Assembly: GCA_003550325.1 (NCBI GenBank)
Contig: QKWP01000030.1
Coordinates: 292,230-356,229, forward strand
DNA from: Gigaspora rosea
Taxonomy: Eukaryota > Glomeromycota > Glomeromycetes > Diversisporales > Gigasporaceae
DNA length: 64,000 nt
Direction of reading: 5' to 3'
A model generated the notes under the pieces. That model was not told the origin of the DNA. It saw only the letters and a program-made list of their open reading frames with translations, and made no database searches. This document shows, piece after piece, positions 35,354-46,410 of the stretch. How positions within the stretch are numbered: the stretch's first letter is position 1; each line of letters begins with the position of its first letter. The position numbers and the translations under genes were made by a program.

Positions 35354-35795
35354 ACCTATTACTGTACTTGGCAATAAATCTGAACAACTACAAACCCCAA
35401 AACAATTGCTATTTAAAAAAAATAAGATAAGTATAAATAATAATATTGATATTTTTCAAATATAGACAAAAAAGGAAACCTTAAATTGCTTCATTACTTT
35501 CCAATTTATTAGTAGAGATTGATTCCAAAATGATTATTGTCTGGAGTGTAGTGATAGACTCATACTTTTACGCCCTTTGATGACCATAACTACGTTTTTG
35601 ATACATTTTTACTAAAAATATCAAAAACGTAGCTGTTGCATTTTCCAGATGTAACACTGCGTGTCTATATTTGCACATTTAGTGCAACAACAATACAGGT
35701 TTTACGCATTTGTATCATGGGCTGATTCGAATCAATTACCCGGGTAACTAATTTATATGTATTGTAATTCTGTAATTATTGAATTATGATAACCC
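35354..35795. other. Spacer with a hairpin at 35589-35631
   Basis: CTACGTTTTTGAT (35590) pairs with ATCAAAAACGTAG (about 35619), loop about 17 bases. No gene recognised. Confidence 0.45.
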
Positions 35796-35799
35796 TTTT

Positions 35800-36560
35800 T
35801 TTTGATTATTTTGCAGTACTAACGGGGTTTTTTTCTTTAGAATGAACGTTTGACAGAACATAGCGCAATAGTTAGAATGAGACAGTTAGTATAAAATAGT
35901 ATTTTTTTTATATATATATTTTGCAGTACTAACAGTTTTTTTCTTTAGCGAACGTAGTACGATTGGTATACATAGTATTTTATATATATATATATATATT
36001 ATTTTGCAGGTCTAACAGTTTTTTTCTTTAGAATATAGTAATTGTTTGACGGAACGTAGTGCGATAATTAGAACTTGTTGTTAGTATACGATAGTATTTT
36101 TTTTTTATTATTATTATTTTGCAGTACTAACAGGTTTTTTTTAGAACGAGTGTAGTATGTTTGTTTGATGGAACGTAGTATGATAATTTGAACGGACAGT
36201 TAGTATATGATAGCAATAGTTTTTTTTTTTATATATATATATATTTTGTAGTACTAATGGATCTTTTTTTTTAGATTGTTAGTATGGAACGTAGCGTGAT
36301 AAAATAGACAGGCACATGGTTAGTGTATGATACTGTAGTATTTTTTTATTTTCATTTTTATTTTGCAGTACTAACAGTTTTTTCTTTAGAATGAACGTTT
36401 GACAGAATGTAGCACGATAGTTAGAACGGAAGTACGATAGTATTTTTTTATTTTTTATTTTATTATTTTTATATACATATAAATTTTTTTCTTTTTTGAA
36501 GTGTACTAACAGTTTTTTTTTCTTTAGACGAACATAATACAGTAGTTAGAATGAACGGAG
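35800..36560 (+). repeat. Minisatellite, about seven units of 85-125 bp
   Basis: Each unit has TTTTGCAGTACTAACAG, TTTTTTCTTTAGAATGAACG, TTTGACAGAACGTAGCGCGA, then TAGTTAGAACGGACAGTTAG and a T or TA run. TTTTGCAGTACTAA starts occur near 35809, 35920, 36002, 36116, 36243, 36361 and 36500. Unit length varies mainly through the TA and T runs. Confidence 0.85.
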
Positions 36561-37078
36561 TTATCACCATATATCTTTGTTACTGTATTTCAAAAATGGT
36601 TTGGGTAAGTACTTTCTCATAGTAGAATAGTAAGAATAAAAAAAATCTAATATACCCCAATTTCTTGAATGTCTTTCGCTTATCTTTACAATTCCATTTC
36701 AATAAAAATGGCCAACTTAATTGACTTGTATCAATGCCAATAACAACTTGATTGCAACTTGATTTAATTTACATTATCGGCGTTATTATTACCGGTACAT
36801 TTATATAAAATTCTTATTGTCTACTATGCATTCCGTGAGAATTTTGTGTTATCTGTACTACATTCTGTGTTTACAACCCAATTCTGTGAAAAACGAAAAA
36901 AAAATTACAAATTTTTAAAAATAAAATTTAAATAATAAATAAAAAAATATAAATACATATAAAAATAATAAAAATTAAAATATATAATAAATAAAAAAAA
37001 CCAAAAAATAAAAATTAAAGAAAATAAAAAAATTATAAAATTAAAAAAAAAAATTGTTATAATTGTTGAATTAATTTA
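36561..37078. other. Spacer grading into A-rich low-complexity DNA
   Basis: To about 36890 the sequence is mixed without recognisable features; from 36895 it is AAAATTAAAAATAAA-type low complexity. Confidence 0.4.
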
Positions 37079-37387
37079 GCATTCACCAGTGGTGAAATTC
37101 ACCGGTGATTATCCATCTATACATAATTATATGTAGCAAAACAAATAAAAATTAAATCTATTTAATATTAGGGTAAGGGTAAGAACTGGGATGGGGCAGG
37201 GGGTATAGTTTATACCAAAATTTTACAAGAAATTTTTTTTTTGTATAAAAAAAGTAGCTTCATAGACAAAATTTTTAGTTAAAAGCGATTTTTTAAAAGT
37301 TCTTATTTTTGTTACACAAAAATGTTTTGCATGTTACACCTGATCCTTAATTCTAATTGGATTGGTGAAATTCACTACCAGTGAGCA
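37079..37387 (+). mobile_element. Telo-core MITE 2, 309 bp
   Basis: Ends GCATTCACCAGTGGTGAAAT and, reversed, GCTCACTGGTAGTGAATTTC. The core contains TATTAGGGTAAGGGTAAGAA, then CAAAATTTTACAAGAAATTT, TTCATAGACAAAATTTTTAG and ACACCTGATCCTTAATTCTA followed by TTGG, homologous to copies 1 and 3. Confidence 0.75.
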
Positions 37388-37419
37388 TTAAACTTATCCA
37401 TAATTGTTATATCGTTATT

Positions 37420-38310
37420 AAAATAAAAAAATAATATGATACTAAAAATTAAAAAAATAAAAAAAATTAAAAAAATAAAAATTAAAATAATAAATAAAAA
37501 AAAACATAAATATGTTATAAAAATAAAACAAATAAAAATTAAAAATTAAAAAAATAATACTAAAAATTAAAAAATTAAAAAAAATAAAATCGTTATTAAT
37601 AAAATAAAAAAAAATAATACTAAAAATTAAAAAAATTAAAAAAANNNNNNNNNNNNNNNNNNNNNNNNNNNNNNNNNNNNNNNNNNNNNNNNNNNNNNNN
37701 NNNNNNNNNNNNNNNNNNNNNNNNNNNNNNNNNNNNNNNNNNNNNNNNNNNNNNNNNNNNNNNNNNNNNNNNNNNNNNNNNNNNNNNNNNNNNNNNNNNN
37801 NNNNNNNNNNNNNNNNNNNNNNNNNNNNNNNNNNNNNNNNNNNNNNNNNNNNNNNNNNNNNNNNNNNNNNNNNNNNAAAAAATAAAAAAAATAAAAAATA
37901 AAAATAAAATAAAAAAAATTAAAAAAAATTATAAAATTAAAAAAAAAATAAAAAATTGTTATGTATATATTGTTATTAAAATATAAAAAGAATAATAATA
38001 AAAATTAAAAGAATTAAAAAAAATTAAAAAATTGTTTATAAAAATATTAGAAATAAAAAAATCATTAAAATAAATTTGTAAAATAATAATAATAATAATA
38101 ATAATAATTTTTTTATAAAAATATATAAAAAAATAATAATAATTTTATTATAAATTATAAATATAAATATATATATAAAAAAAAATAAAAAAATAAATAA
38201 ATTTATTATAAATATATATATATATATATATAAAATTAATTTATTATAAAAATATAAAAAAATAACTAAAAAATAAATTTATTATAAAAATATATAAAAT
38301 TATAAATTTT
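37420..38310. repeat. A-rich low-complexity tract, AAATTAAAAAAATAAA
   Basis: About 900 bases almost without C or G, including a (AAT)n run at 38085-38107 and a (TA)n run at 38213-38231. The assembly gap lies within it. Confidence 0.9.
37645..37876. other. Assembly gap (run of N), 232 bases
   Basis: Unresolved bases inside low-complexity A-rich DNA; the true length is unknown. Confidence 0.99.
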
Positions 38311-38998
38311 AACGCTCCAGACTCACACCAGTTTCCAGTTCCTAGTATATAATACTATACAACTGCTCAATCTAGTCACTTAGATCAAACTATTGTTTTG
38401 CATCAAATCGATTTATTGATTTTAAGAGCAGTGTATGATAGGATAAAAAGCTAAAAAATCAGTTTATAGATCTTTTCTTTCTATTACTCATATATAAGAA
38501 TGTTTATTATTTGTTTTAATAATGATTATTTAATAAAAGGTTTGAGATATTAGTTTGACCAGAGTTTAGGCAAACTATTATAGTTTGGCCAGCAAACATA
38601 ATCAAACTAATCTATTGAGTCAGAAACCATTTCAAAGGCATATCTGATTAGTCATACCACTTGGCCTATTGTTTCATACACATGGTCTCAGCCATGTTAA
38701 TTTGAGATAAAAAGCCACCTGATAGTATCAGGTGGCTGGTACTGTAATATGACCCATTCAAATCCAGATTATCAGAATGAAATATTCTTAACTGTGCCCC
38801 TTACACCGTCAGGCTAATCCACAGTAAATATAAAGTCTGATGTGACTTAAAAGATAAAATGCAAATCAAAAATGTTAACAGTTGTGCTCCGGATGATCAT
38901 GTGATTGTCCATAAATCAATCCAAACGATCATTAATGATATCATCAATTAATTGTTAATAATAAAAACAATAGTAATTATCGATATAATTACCCCATT
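38311..38998. other. Spacer with one strong hairpin at 38711-38736
   Basis: AGCCACCTGATAGTATCAGG plus TGGCT is a ten-base-pair stem with a five-base loop. Just after it, the minus strand of 38735-38823 has a tRNA-like look (B-box-like GGATTTGAATGGG), too weak to call. No gene recognised. Confidence 0.4.
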
Positions 38999-39440
38999 AT
39001 TTTCTTTATTAATTCACTTCATATTTCATTTATAGTTCGCTTTATATTTTTCTTCATACTTCATTTATAGTTTGCTTTATACTTTGTTTTATATTTCGCT
39101 TTATACTTTGTTTTATATTTTGCTTTATATTTTGCTTTATCATTCGCTTCATACTTTTTTATATTTTGCTTCACATTTCACATTATATTCTCTTCATATT
39201 TCGCTTCACATTTTGCTTTATACATTGCTTTATAATTCGCTTCGTACTTCATTTTATTTTTTGCTTTCCATTTCACTTCCCATTTCACTTCATATTTCAC
39301 TTCATATTTTGCATCATATTTCACTTCATATTTCACATCATATTTTGCTTCATATTGCTTCATATTTTGTTTCATATTTTGTTTCATATTTCGCTTCATA
39401 TTCGCTTTATATTTTGCTTCATATTCGCTTTAAATTTCGC
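38999..39440. repeat. Minisatellite of TTTCACTTCATA, 15-16-bp units
   Basis: About 28 copies of TTTCGCTTCATAT / TTTTGCTTTATAT. Many units are 15 bases, so frames stay open on both strands (repetitive ISLHILLY on plus; KYEVKYEAK on minus). No start context or homology supports translation. Confidence 0.9.
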
Positions 39441-40262
39441 TTCATATGAAAAAAAACAATAATAATGATGATAATAATGCAACACGATTCGTTCAACTTG
39501 TCTGATTTACCTACTCACTTCAGAAATACTTCTATCTAATAATACTTATAAAATAAAAATTATAATAAATTTGAACTAATGGTTAAATCTGAAAAATAAA
39601 TATTTGGCAATTTAATGTGGATTTATACATAGATCTTAACAGCAAAGAAGGTGCTTGAAATTGGTTAAGTGAACTTTAAGAAATGTCAAAGACCACTATG
39701 CGGCTAAGAAAGATCACGAAAACAGCTGAATTTTATTATTGGAAAAACTAGCTGCTTATCTCTATCAACGAAATTCTACCGTAACTGATAAAGGCTGAAT
39801 CATTACGAAGTGGACAAAAATTCGAGTACAAAAATTGAAGAAAGTGTAAGATGTCAACCGACTATAATGAAAACACATAAAAAAGGAAAAACTTCCAAGA
39901 AAAAATGTACAGTATAATTTATTGAAAAACATTAACATGAGCAAACAAAGTTAATAATAACGTAAAAGTATTTAAACGTTCATAGATGTATACTTATTTC
40001 ATATGCTGTAATATTTGCGCGAAGTACATAATTGATGAAAAGAAATATGTAAAATTAACTGCTAAATCAAACTTCAAAACTTTTCTGAATATTCATTCCG
40101 GACTATCACGTGATCATCCGGAGCAGCAACCTGGTACACATTTTCGCAGTGCAGATAAAATTAAAAACATAATAAATAATTATTACGTATTAAAAAAAAC
40201 AATATTTATTATGCCTTAATAGTTGAAAAAATAATACTGTAATTTAATTATGATTTTTATCA
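39441..40262. other. Spacer with a 77-codon open frame of unknown status
   Basis: The plus-strand frame 39986-40219 encodes a Cys-containing start (YFICCNICAKYII) and a basic C-terminus, with balanced composition; no family recognised, no nearby promoter or splice evidence. The stretch 39600-39900 contains words such as GAAGTGGACAAAAATTCGAG but no open frame. Confidence 0.3.
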
Positions 40263-40564
40263 TTTAGTGCTAGTGCGTTGTAACGCACTCTATAAGATCT
40301 GGTGTAATGTGAAATCAAAACAACCAAAACACAACCCGTTCTTTTTGTTAGTTAAGGGTTAGGGTAAGGTGGAAGTAATGCACGGCGGAAAGAGGTGTTT
40401 TATAGTAAAATTTTGCAAGAAATTTTTTTTGTTAGAGTATGAAAAGTGGTTTCATAAGCAAAAATATAAGCTTTTAAAACCGTTATTTTTTTCGTTTTCA
40501 CGTTACACTGATCCTACGATCTGATTGGTTTATCAGGTGGGTGTTACAACGCACATGCGCTAAA
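40263..40564 (+). mobile_element. Telo-core MITE 3, 302 bp
   Basis: Ends TTTAGTGCTAGTGCGTTGTA and, reversed, TTTAGCGCATGTGCGTTGTA (about 24 bp, four mismatches). Core: TTAAGGGTTAGGGTAAGG at about 40352, TTTATAGTAAAATTTTGCAA, GAAAAGTGGTTTCATAAGCA, then CACGTTACACTGATCCTACG next to TGATTGG. Confidence 0.85.
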
Positions 40565-40980
40565 TTATATACTCTTTAATTCCGTAATTATTACGCATTA
40601 AATAGTTACGAAAATAATAATTTAATTATTACATATTAAATATTTACGAAAATAATAATAAATTTTTATTATTTTTTAACGATTTACGAAACAAGTAAAT
40701 AATTTATTATTATGATCATATTAAATATTAATTTATTGCTACGTAAGAAATACGCATTATCTCTAATATAATATTTAATTGTTATCATAATCATAAATCT
40801 AGGCCAACATCGGAATTTAAATTCAATGTTGTACAAAAAATTTGCAGGCAAATTTTTTGCCTGCGAGACGGTGTAAGGGGTAGGTCGATTTGCGATCCAT
40901 AGATTTTTTGACGAAAATTTAGTACCTTATATTTGAACTCTGATAGATGTGTAAATTTTATTAATAAAATAAAACTTTAA
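40565..40980. other. 3' flank of the Sel1-kinase gene
   Basis: AT-rich, with ATTACGCATTAAATAGTTAC repeated twice (40588, 40638). A small inverted pair TTTGCAGGCAAATTTTTTGC is at about 40840. The AATAAA-type signals downstream of the stop (complement TTTATT at 40957-40962) could serve polyadenylation. Confidence 0.4.
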
Positions 40981-43090
40981 TTACATAGTGTTTGGAATTT
41001 TAAACTCTTGTAATTTAGAAACTATAACCTCTGATATTTTCTTTGTATTAATAGACTTACTGGTGTACATAGAATCTGGATGCTTCGGTATGATTTTTTG
41101 GTTAATTATTTTATCAGCGTTTAAAAATTGAGTTTTGATTTCACTCTCTTTAGTGCTATTGATGTCATCAAGCCAATTTTGAATCTCGGAACGAATTACA
41201 TTTGCAGTAGGTCGCTTTTTAAAATCAAAATTCAGACATTCTCTTGCCAATTTAACATAACAATCAGGTGTTCCAGAAGCAAAATCAGGCCGTAATCCAT
41301 TACAAATTTTTATTGCAAGACTACTGTCAAATGATACACCATCAAAAGCTCTTTGGCCAGTCGATATTTCTGTCATGACGATTCCAAATCCATACATATC
41401 AGCTGCCTGTGTGAATTCTTCCTTTTGAAATAAAACTTCTGGAGCTATATATGGCATAACGCCTTTAATTTCATCGGATTGTAGAGTAATGTATGATATA
41501 GATAATCCTAAATCAGTAATATATGCAGTATCCAAATCATCTTTTTGTAAAATATTGCCACTATGTAAATCTCGATGAATAAGATTTTTAGAATGAATTG
41601 TTTCAATATCAAAAGCAATATTTCGTAATAATTTTAACTTATTCTCCCATTTCATTTGTGATACAGCGAAAAGATTTTTGCGTAAGGAACCCAATTCTGC
41701 ATATTCTAATACAAGATAATAATCTTTAGATTTTTCATCTTGTGATATCCCGTAGCATTTTAAAAATGAAGAATTTTCACTTCCAATATCACAATACGTT
41801 TTCAACTGTATCATAATTTAATTAATATTTTTTAACAAATAATATTATTAATAATAAAATTTTGATAAACTTACTTCTCTCAAAAATTCTTCTTGATAAT
41901 CATTTGAATTACGAATTAATTTAAGCGCGACAGATAACCATGATTTATGATTAAACCATCTAGCAGAAGATACGGTTCCAAATCCACCTCGCCCGATTTC
42001 CTTAATATTTTTAAATTCATGATTTGGAATCCAAGATATATTATATTTATTTTTGATAGTATTTTTTCCATTATCATTACCTAAGATAGCAGACTTAAGA
42101 TAATATTCAAAAGCTTTTCGACTATTTGTTTTAGTTCCAATTCCCTTTTCATAACAATTGCCAACACTAAACGTTCCGACGGCGTAACCCATCTCAGCTG
42201 ACTTCAGGTACCATTCGAAAGCTTTACGATCGTTTTTTTCTGTTCCAATTCCATCATTATAACAAATTCCAACATGATATGCTCCAGTATCATCCCCCAT
42301 ATCTGCAGATTTTTGATAATAAATGAATGCTTTATGGTCATCTTTTTCAACTCCAATTCCATGATGATAACAATATCCAACACTATGTGTTCCATTTGCA
42401 TTTCCCATCTCTGCAGATTTTTGATAATAGATGAATGCTTTATGTTCATCCTTTTCAACTCCAATTCCATGATGATAACAATATCCAATATCGTGCGTTC
42501 CATTTGCATGTCCCATCTCTGCTGATTCTTGATAATAGATGAATGCTTTATTTTCATCCTTTTCAACTCCAATTCCCCTGTAATAGCATTCTCCAACAAT
42601 ATATGTTCCATTAGCATCACCCATATCAGCAGACTGCTGATAATAAATGAATGCTTTATGGTCATCCTTTTCAATACCAATTCCATTTCTATAACAATAT
42701 CCAACATAATATGCTCCATTAGCAACACCAATATCAGCAGACTGCTGATAATAAATGAATGCCTTACGTTCATCCCTTTCAACACCAATTCCATTTCTAT
42801 AACAATATCCAACATTATATGTTCCATCAGCATTCCCCATTTCGGCTGATTTTTGATAATAAATAAATGCCTTATGTTCATCTTTTTCAACTCCAATTCC
42901 ATGACAATAGCATTCACCAACAAGATATGATCCTTTAGCATGGCCTAATTCTGAGGATTTTTTATAATATTCGAAAGCCTTTTCCTCGCTTTTTTCAACA
43001 TTATACCCAATAGCATAATGGCTTCCAAGTTCAAATAATTCATCTTTATCGTCCTTTTTTTTTTTTTTTTTGTATATCGGTATGTAACAT
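40981..43090 (-). CDS. Sel1-repeat protein with C-terminal protein kinase domain
   Basis: Exon 1 runs to 41875, a 69-bp intron (41806-41874; GTAAGT donor, ACAG acceptor) follows, and exon 2 ends at TAA 40981-40983. From about 43040 there are nine tandem 36-residue Sel1 repeats of the form GxYxVGxCYxxGIGVEKDE + KAFIYYQKSAEMG, the first one diverged. The kinase domain then shows the glycine loop GRGGFGTV (about 41971-41994), VALK, the catalytic loop HRDLHSGN (about 41553-41580), DLG in place of DFG (about 41505), and PYIAPEVL (about 41435). Sel1 repeats are helical hairpins that bind partners; the kinase resembles the expanded tyrosine-kinase-like group of Glomeromycotina. Function is inferred as signalling. 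No ATG is in frame ahead of the first Sel1 repeat: the ATG at 43088-43090 is one base out of frame across the T17 run 43055-43071, and the reading frame is open back to about 43110 without a start. A missing first exon or a miscounted homopolymer are both possible. Confidence 0.85.
42190..43020 (-). repeat. 108-bp DNA repeats encoding the Sel1 units
   Basis: The nucleotide repeats are very similar (for example CATCCTTTTCAACTCCAATT and TTGATAATAGATGAATGCTT recur in six units), more than protein constraint requires, suggesting recent unit duplication or conversion. This similarity keeps alternative frames open on both strands. Confidence 0.85.
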
Positions 43091-43318
43091 ACACCGCTTA
43101 AATAAATATATTAATATTCAACATCGAAAATATTTTTTTATTATTTTAATTAAAAGGTTAAACAAATTAGTTTGAACAAGTATTCGATTATATGAAAAAT
43201 ATCGAGGGATCAACAGTTTGGGTTAATACGAATTACACAAAAACTCGGATTTTGGACTCCATCGGAGAATTTTTACACAAATGAAATCATGTTTTACAAT
43301 ACTTTTATGGGAGCATCC
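43091..43318. promoter_or_regulatory. Likely 5' region of the Sel1-kinase gene
   Basis: Only about 230 bases separate the coding start from a MITE at 43319. Short AT-rich boxes (TTTTATT, AATATATT) are present but none can be called a promoter with confidence. If an upstream exon exists it may lie beyond the MITE. Confidence 0.25.
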
Positions 43319-43637
43319 ACTTATTTGCGCGGGTAATACAAGCTCCTGGAGAGGAAATAGCCAATCGGAGAGTGCAAATTTTGACTATTCCGGATCAGCC
43401 CGACGAAGAATTCGAACACGCAAAAAGAAGAAAAAAGCGAAAATACGCAAAAACTAATGTTTAAATCGACCTTGGTGCACTAATTAAAAATGACGGGAAT
43501 GAAGTTTTACTTATATTAAGCATCACTCTAACCCTATAGCCCCTAACGTTAAGGCCCTAACCCTAAAATTTTATCTCACGCACTTAGTTTATTTACAAAA
43601 TCTCCTTTTTTTGTTTGTGTTACCCGCGCAAATAAGT
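43319..43637. mobile_element. MITE ACTTATTTGCGCGGGTAA with telomere-like runs, 319 bp
   Basis: The left end ACTTATTTGCGCGGGTAATA and reversed right end ACTTATTTGCGCGGGTAACA form a 20-bp TIR with one mismatch. Inside, CTCTAACCCTATAGCCCCTA and GGCCCTAACCCTAAAA are telomere-like. The core homology with telo-core copies is weak (GCCAATCGG and GGATCAG only). It sits immediately upstream of the Sel1-kinase gene. Confidence 0.75.
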
Positions 43638-44017
43638 AAAATGGGAAGCTACGTAGTAAGATTTTCTCATCAATGAAATTAGGGTAGCTGTGCGACGCAG
43701 TCGTATCACAGAGTTAGACAGTTACGGAGGTTTCTGTTATCTTGATCAACTGGTTATCAATTTATAACGACTCGCTTGGAACAAGACACACACTGAAACA
43801 ACTTTCAGGCGCAAGTAACGCTTCTCTTCTCTTTATTCGTTACAGTCAAAAGGCTCTTTCTATTTATATTAATTCTGCGATTACATATATTGTATAACAC
43901 TTATACTTCTTTATATTTTACTTTTTTCGTTGTAATAAAATAAACTCTTAAATTCTACTATTAAATCGTGAACGATGATCACAATAACTTTGCCCAACAT
44001 TATGATACTTGTTTCTG
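43638..44017. other. Moderate-GC spacer, possibly an old LTR fragment
   Basis: Contains ACTGGTTATCAATTTATAAC, AACAAGACACACACTGAAAC and a TATTTATATTAA box, which give an LTR-like impression, but no terminal pair or TSD could be found. Confidence 0.25.
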
Positions 44018-44146
44018 GTTAATGATACCTGACGCATGACGCAGCCTGCGTCATTGACGCATGATGAACCCATTTCGTCAGGCAACTTCAAATTGACGAA
44101 TTGACGAATGACGAAACCCATGACGCATGACTAGCCCACGACGCAT

Positions 44147-44424
44147 GGCAAGTCCGGAATGTGTGACAGGTTAATAACAGACTACCACACGAGCAGAAAA
44201 ACTCAAAACAAACGTTCGTTTTGCCAAAAAATCGGTAAACTGCATAAGAAACCATCTTTTATGCTTTAATAAAAAGTTTTCCTTGAACGATTTTACTATA
44301 CATCTTGCTAACATCTGACACTAACCCTAACCCTAACCTAAATATAAATGAACTTTAAAGAATTTTGCACATTTCGATGTATGATCAACAATATGCATAA
44401 CCTGTCACACATTCCGGTCTTGCC
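44147..44424 (-). mobile_element. Telo-core MITE 5, 278 bp
   Basis: Ends GGCAAGTCCGGAATGTGTGA and, reversed, GGCAAGACCGGAATGTGTGA, both followed by CAGGTTA. On the minus strand the core reads AGGTTAGGGTTAGGGTTAGT, then TATAGTAAAATCGTTCAAGG and AAAGATGGTTTCTTATGCA, aligned with copies 3 and 8. Confidence 0.85.
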
Positions 44425-44427
44425 GAC

Positions 44428-44801
44428 TAGGGATCTCAGTGCGATGCGAAATAAAATGCAAATTATGCGGCTAATGCTCTACGTTCCCAGAATTATGCGA
44501 AACAATCGTAAATTATGCGATTTTTTTCTTACCATTAACCACGTGATAAATATACTCAATTTGGATTGGTCAATTTCTTTCAGAACTTTAAATAATTTAC
44601 GTTGTTAGATTTTCTACTCGGAATATGTCGAAACGGTATATATAAAAAATTTCTGAAATTTGCGTTCAAAAATTTTTTATAAAAAAAAAACTGGTCGGTT
44701 GGTTAAAAATCGACCAATCACAGGCACTAGTTACTATTATGCGATTTTGGGCCAAATTATGCTTCGCTCATTATGCGCATCGCATAAAACTGAGGTCCCT
44801 A
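44428..44801. mobile_element. hAT-type MITE TAGGGATCTCAGT, 374 bp, 8-bp TSD
   Basis: TTGCCGAC flanks it (44420-44427; 44802-44809). Ends TAGGGATCTCAGTGCGATGC and, reversed, TAGGGACCTCAGTTTTATGC, followed by GCGATGCG and GCATAAT-type subterminal repeats. The left TSD overlaps the end of the preceding MITE, so this insertion is the later one. Confidence 0.92.
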
Positions 44802-44830
44802 TTGCCGACACATGATGAAACACATGACGC

Positions 44831-45488
44831 ATTGGGGTATTCGGTCAACTATGTTTAACAAAACTATATACAGTATCATACAAAAACTAATTATTGAAAT
44901 TTTTTTGAAATTAGTGATCGAGATAGTGATCAGAATTATAAATCGAGTTATATATCACTTTATATATATATTCTAATAGTAAAGAATGATTTGAATGTTT
45001 TTTATGTCTAGAGCGAATTGCTTTACTTTTTTCAATTATTTTAGCATAAATCCTTTCTTGAACATGTTTATAACAAAGTTACGTTAAAAAAAATTTTATG
45101 CTCTATAGTATTAAATTTTTTTACCTGCATTGTAAATATCTCTCTTTGAATAGTTCACAATATGAAATAGAATTTTGTAAAGAGTCATGAGTCAACTTGA
45201 AATTTAAATATAAGTGTTAAAAAAAAATTCAACGTAACTTTGTTATTAACGTGTTTAAAAATAGATTTATGCAAAACCATTTGAAGAAAGTAAAGCAATT
45301 CGCTCTAGACATCTAAAAGCATTCAACTCATTCTTTACTATTAAAATATATATACAACGTAATAAACAACACGATTCATTATTCTGATCACTATTCTGAT
45401 CACTAATTTCAAAAAAAATTTTCAATAATTAATTTTTATATGATACTGTATATAGTATTGTTAAACATAGTTGACCAAATACCCCAAT
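44831..45488. mobile_element. Foldback element: near-complete 658-bp palindrome
   Basis: ATTGGGGTATTCGGTCAACT at the left and its mirror (AGTTGACCAAATACCCCAAT) at the right begin arms of about 280 bases: GTATCATA + AAAAACTAATTATTGAAA, GTGATC pairs, TCTAGAGCGAATTGCTTTAC and GCATAAATC are all mirrored. The centre (about 45130-45190) is a short unique loop. No TSD is clear. Confidence 0.85.
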
Positions 45489-45560
45489 GATGCATGAACC
45501 CATGACGCATGACGAAACCAATAATAAATAACAAAACCCATGATGATTTTGATGAAGCAT

Positions 45561-46410
45561 AAGGCTATTATTTATTTCTTTTATAACAGAAATAAATTAG
45601 TCCATGTAAAGTTAATTTTTTGTTCATTATTATATCTTCCCAGTTTCTATCTTTTTGACATTGATCTGACATTGCCTGATTATTTGCAACAATCACCCAG
45701 ATATATCTGATAGGTGTTCTATGAATTGTCAGTATCATAGTATTTTATTATTATGTATTAGTATTTCTTATTTTGGCATAGTTTGTGGCATAGTTGGGTG
45801 ATTTTAACCCTCAATGAGTGTACCCTGCTGGTATTCTTAACGATGGTTATAGACTCTTAACAAGTGTATGAACCTCTCAGCGAGTGAATTAAATACCTAG
45901 CTAGTGATTAAAACCTTAGTATGAATTAAAGATATTTGAGGATATAGCTTTAGTCTGAAATAAAATAACAGATGTTCATAGCATTAGTGTTATTATTAAT
46001 AGTTCAAAAAATCATATGTTTGGACAATTGATCCTATACAAATTTTACAGAAAGGTTACCAAAATTCTGGGTCATATGTGTTAAATATAGGACAGTGTTT
46101 AGCCTTAGCTATTAGCAGGTTTTACAACAAATTACTTTATGAATAGATATGATTACATTAGTAAAAATGGGGCAAAATCGATTAATTCTGATCCAGCCAA
46201 CTATGACTATGCTTCGCTGTTGCTAGTGAAATGCTAGCAATAAAAAATAATCTGTTTAGATTCAATATAAAAGCTTCTTCAATTGACAAGGCTTTCATCA
46301 AGAGCATTATTATCTTAGGAAGCGCTCCCACAAAAAATTGATCACTCTGTAATTCTGTAATTTTGACCAATTAAATTTAGAATCAAGTATAATGTGATAA
46401 TTTATTTTCT
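45561..46410. other. Spacer with coding-like relic, unidentified
   Basis: Plus-strand frames at 45990-46135 read INSSKNHMFGQLILYKFYRK and, one frame over, YVLNIGQCLALAISRFYNKL before stopping. The composition is protein-like but no family is recognised and the frames are broken. The minus frame at 46182-46370 has no recognisable feature. Confidence 0.3.

Larger units (their letters stand above)
44018..45560. repeat. TGACGCATGA repeat tract split by three insertions
   Basis: ATGACGCATGA / AACCCATGACGCATGACG words occupy 44030-44146, 44810-44830 and 45489-45540. Removing the elements at 44147-44424, 44428-44801 and 44831-45488 brings these pieces together into one tract of about 10-20-bp degenerate repeats. 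Confidence 0.7.

Noticed and set aside
39072..39462. Frames of 125, 98 and 73 codons on both strands
   Set aside because: Produced by a 15-16-bp minisatellite; no start context or family.
42204..42941. Long minus-strand open frame overlapping the Sel1 repeats (and plus-strand frames 42274-42849)
   Set aside because: These are shadow frames kept open by the 108-bp repeats; the Sel1 frame has clear domain homology and they do not.
43638..44017. Possible solo LTR
   Set aside because: No TG...CA pair with a matching short target duplication could be found; kept only as a comment.
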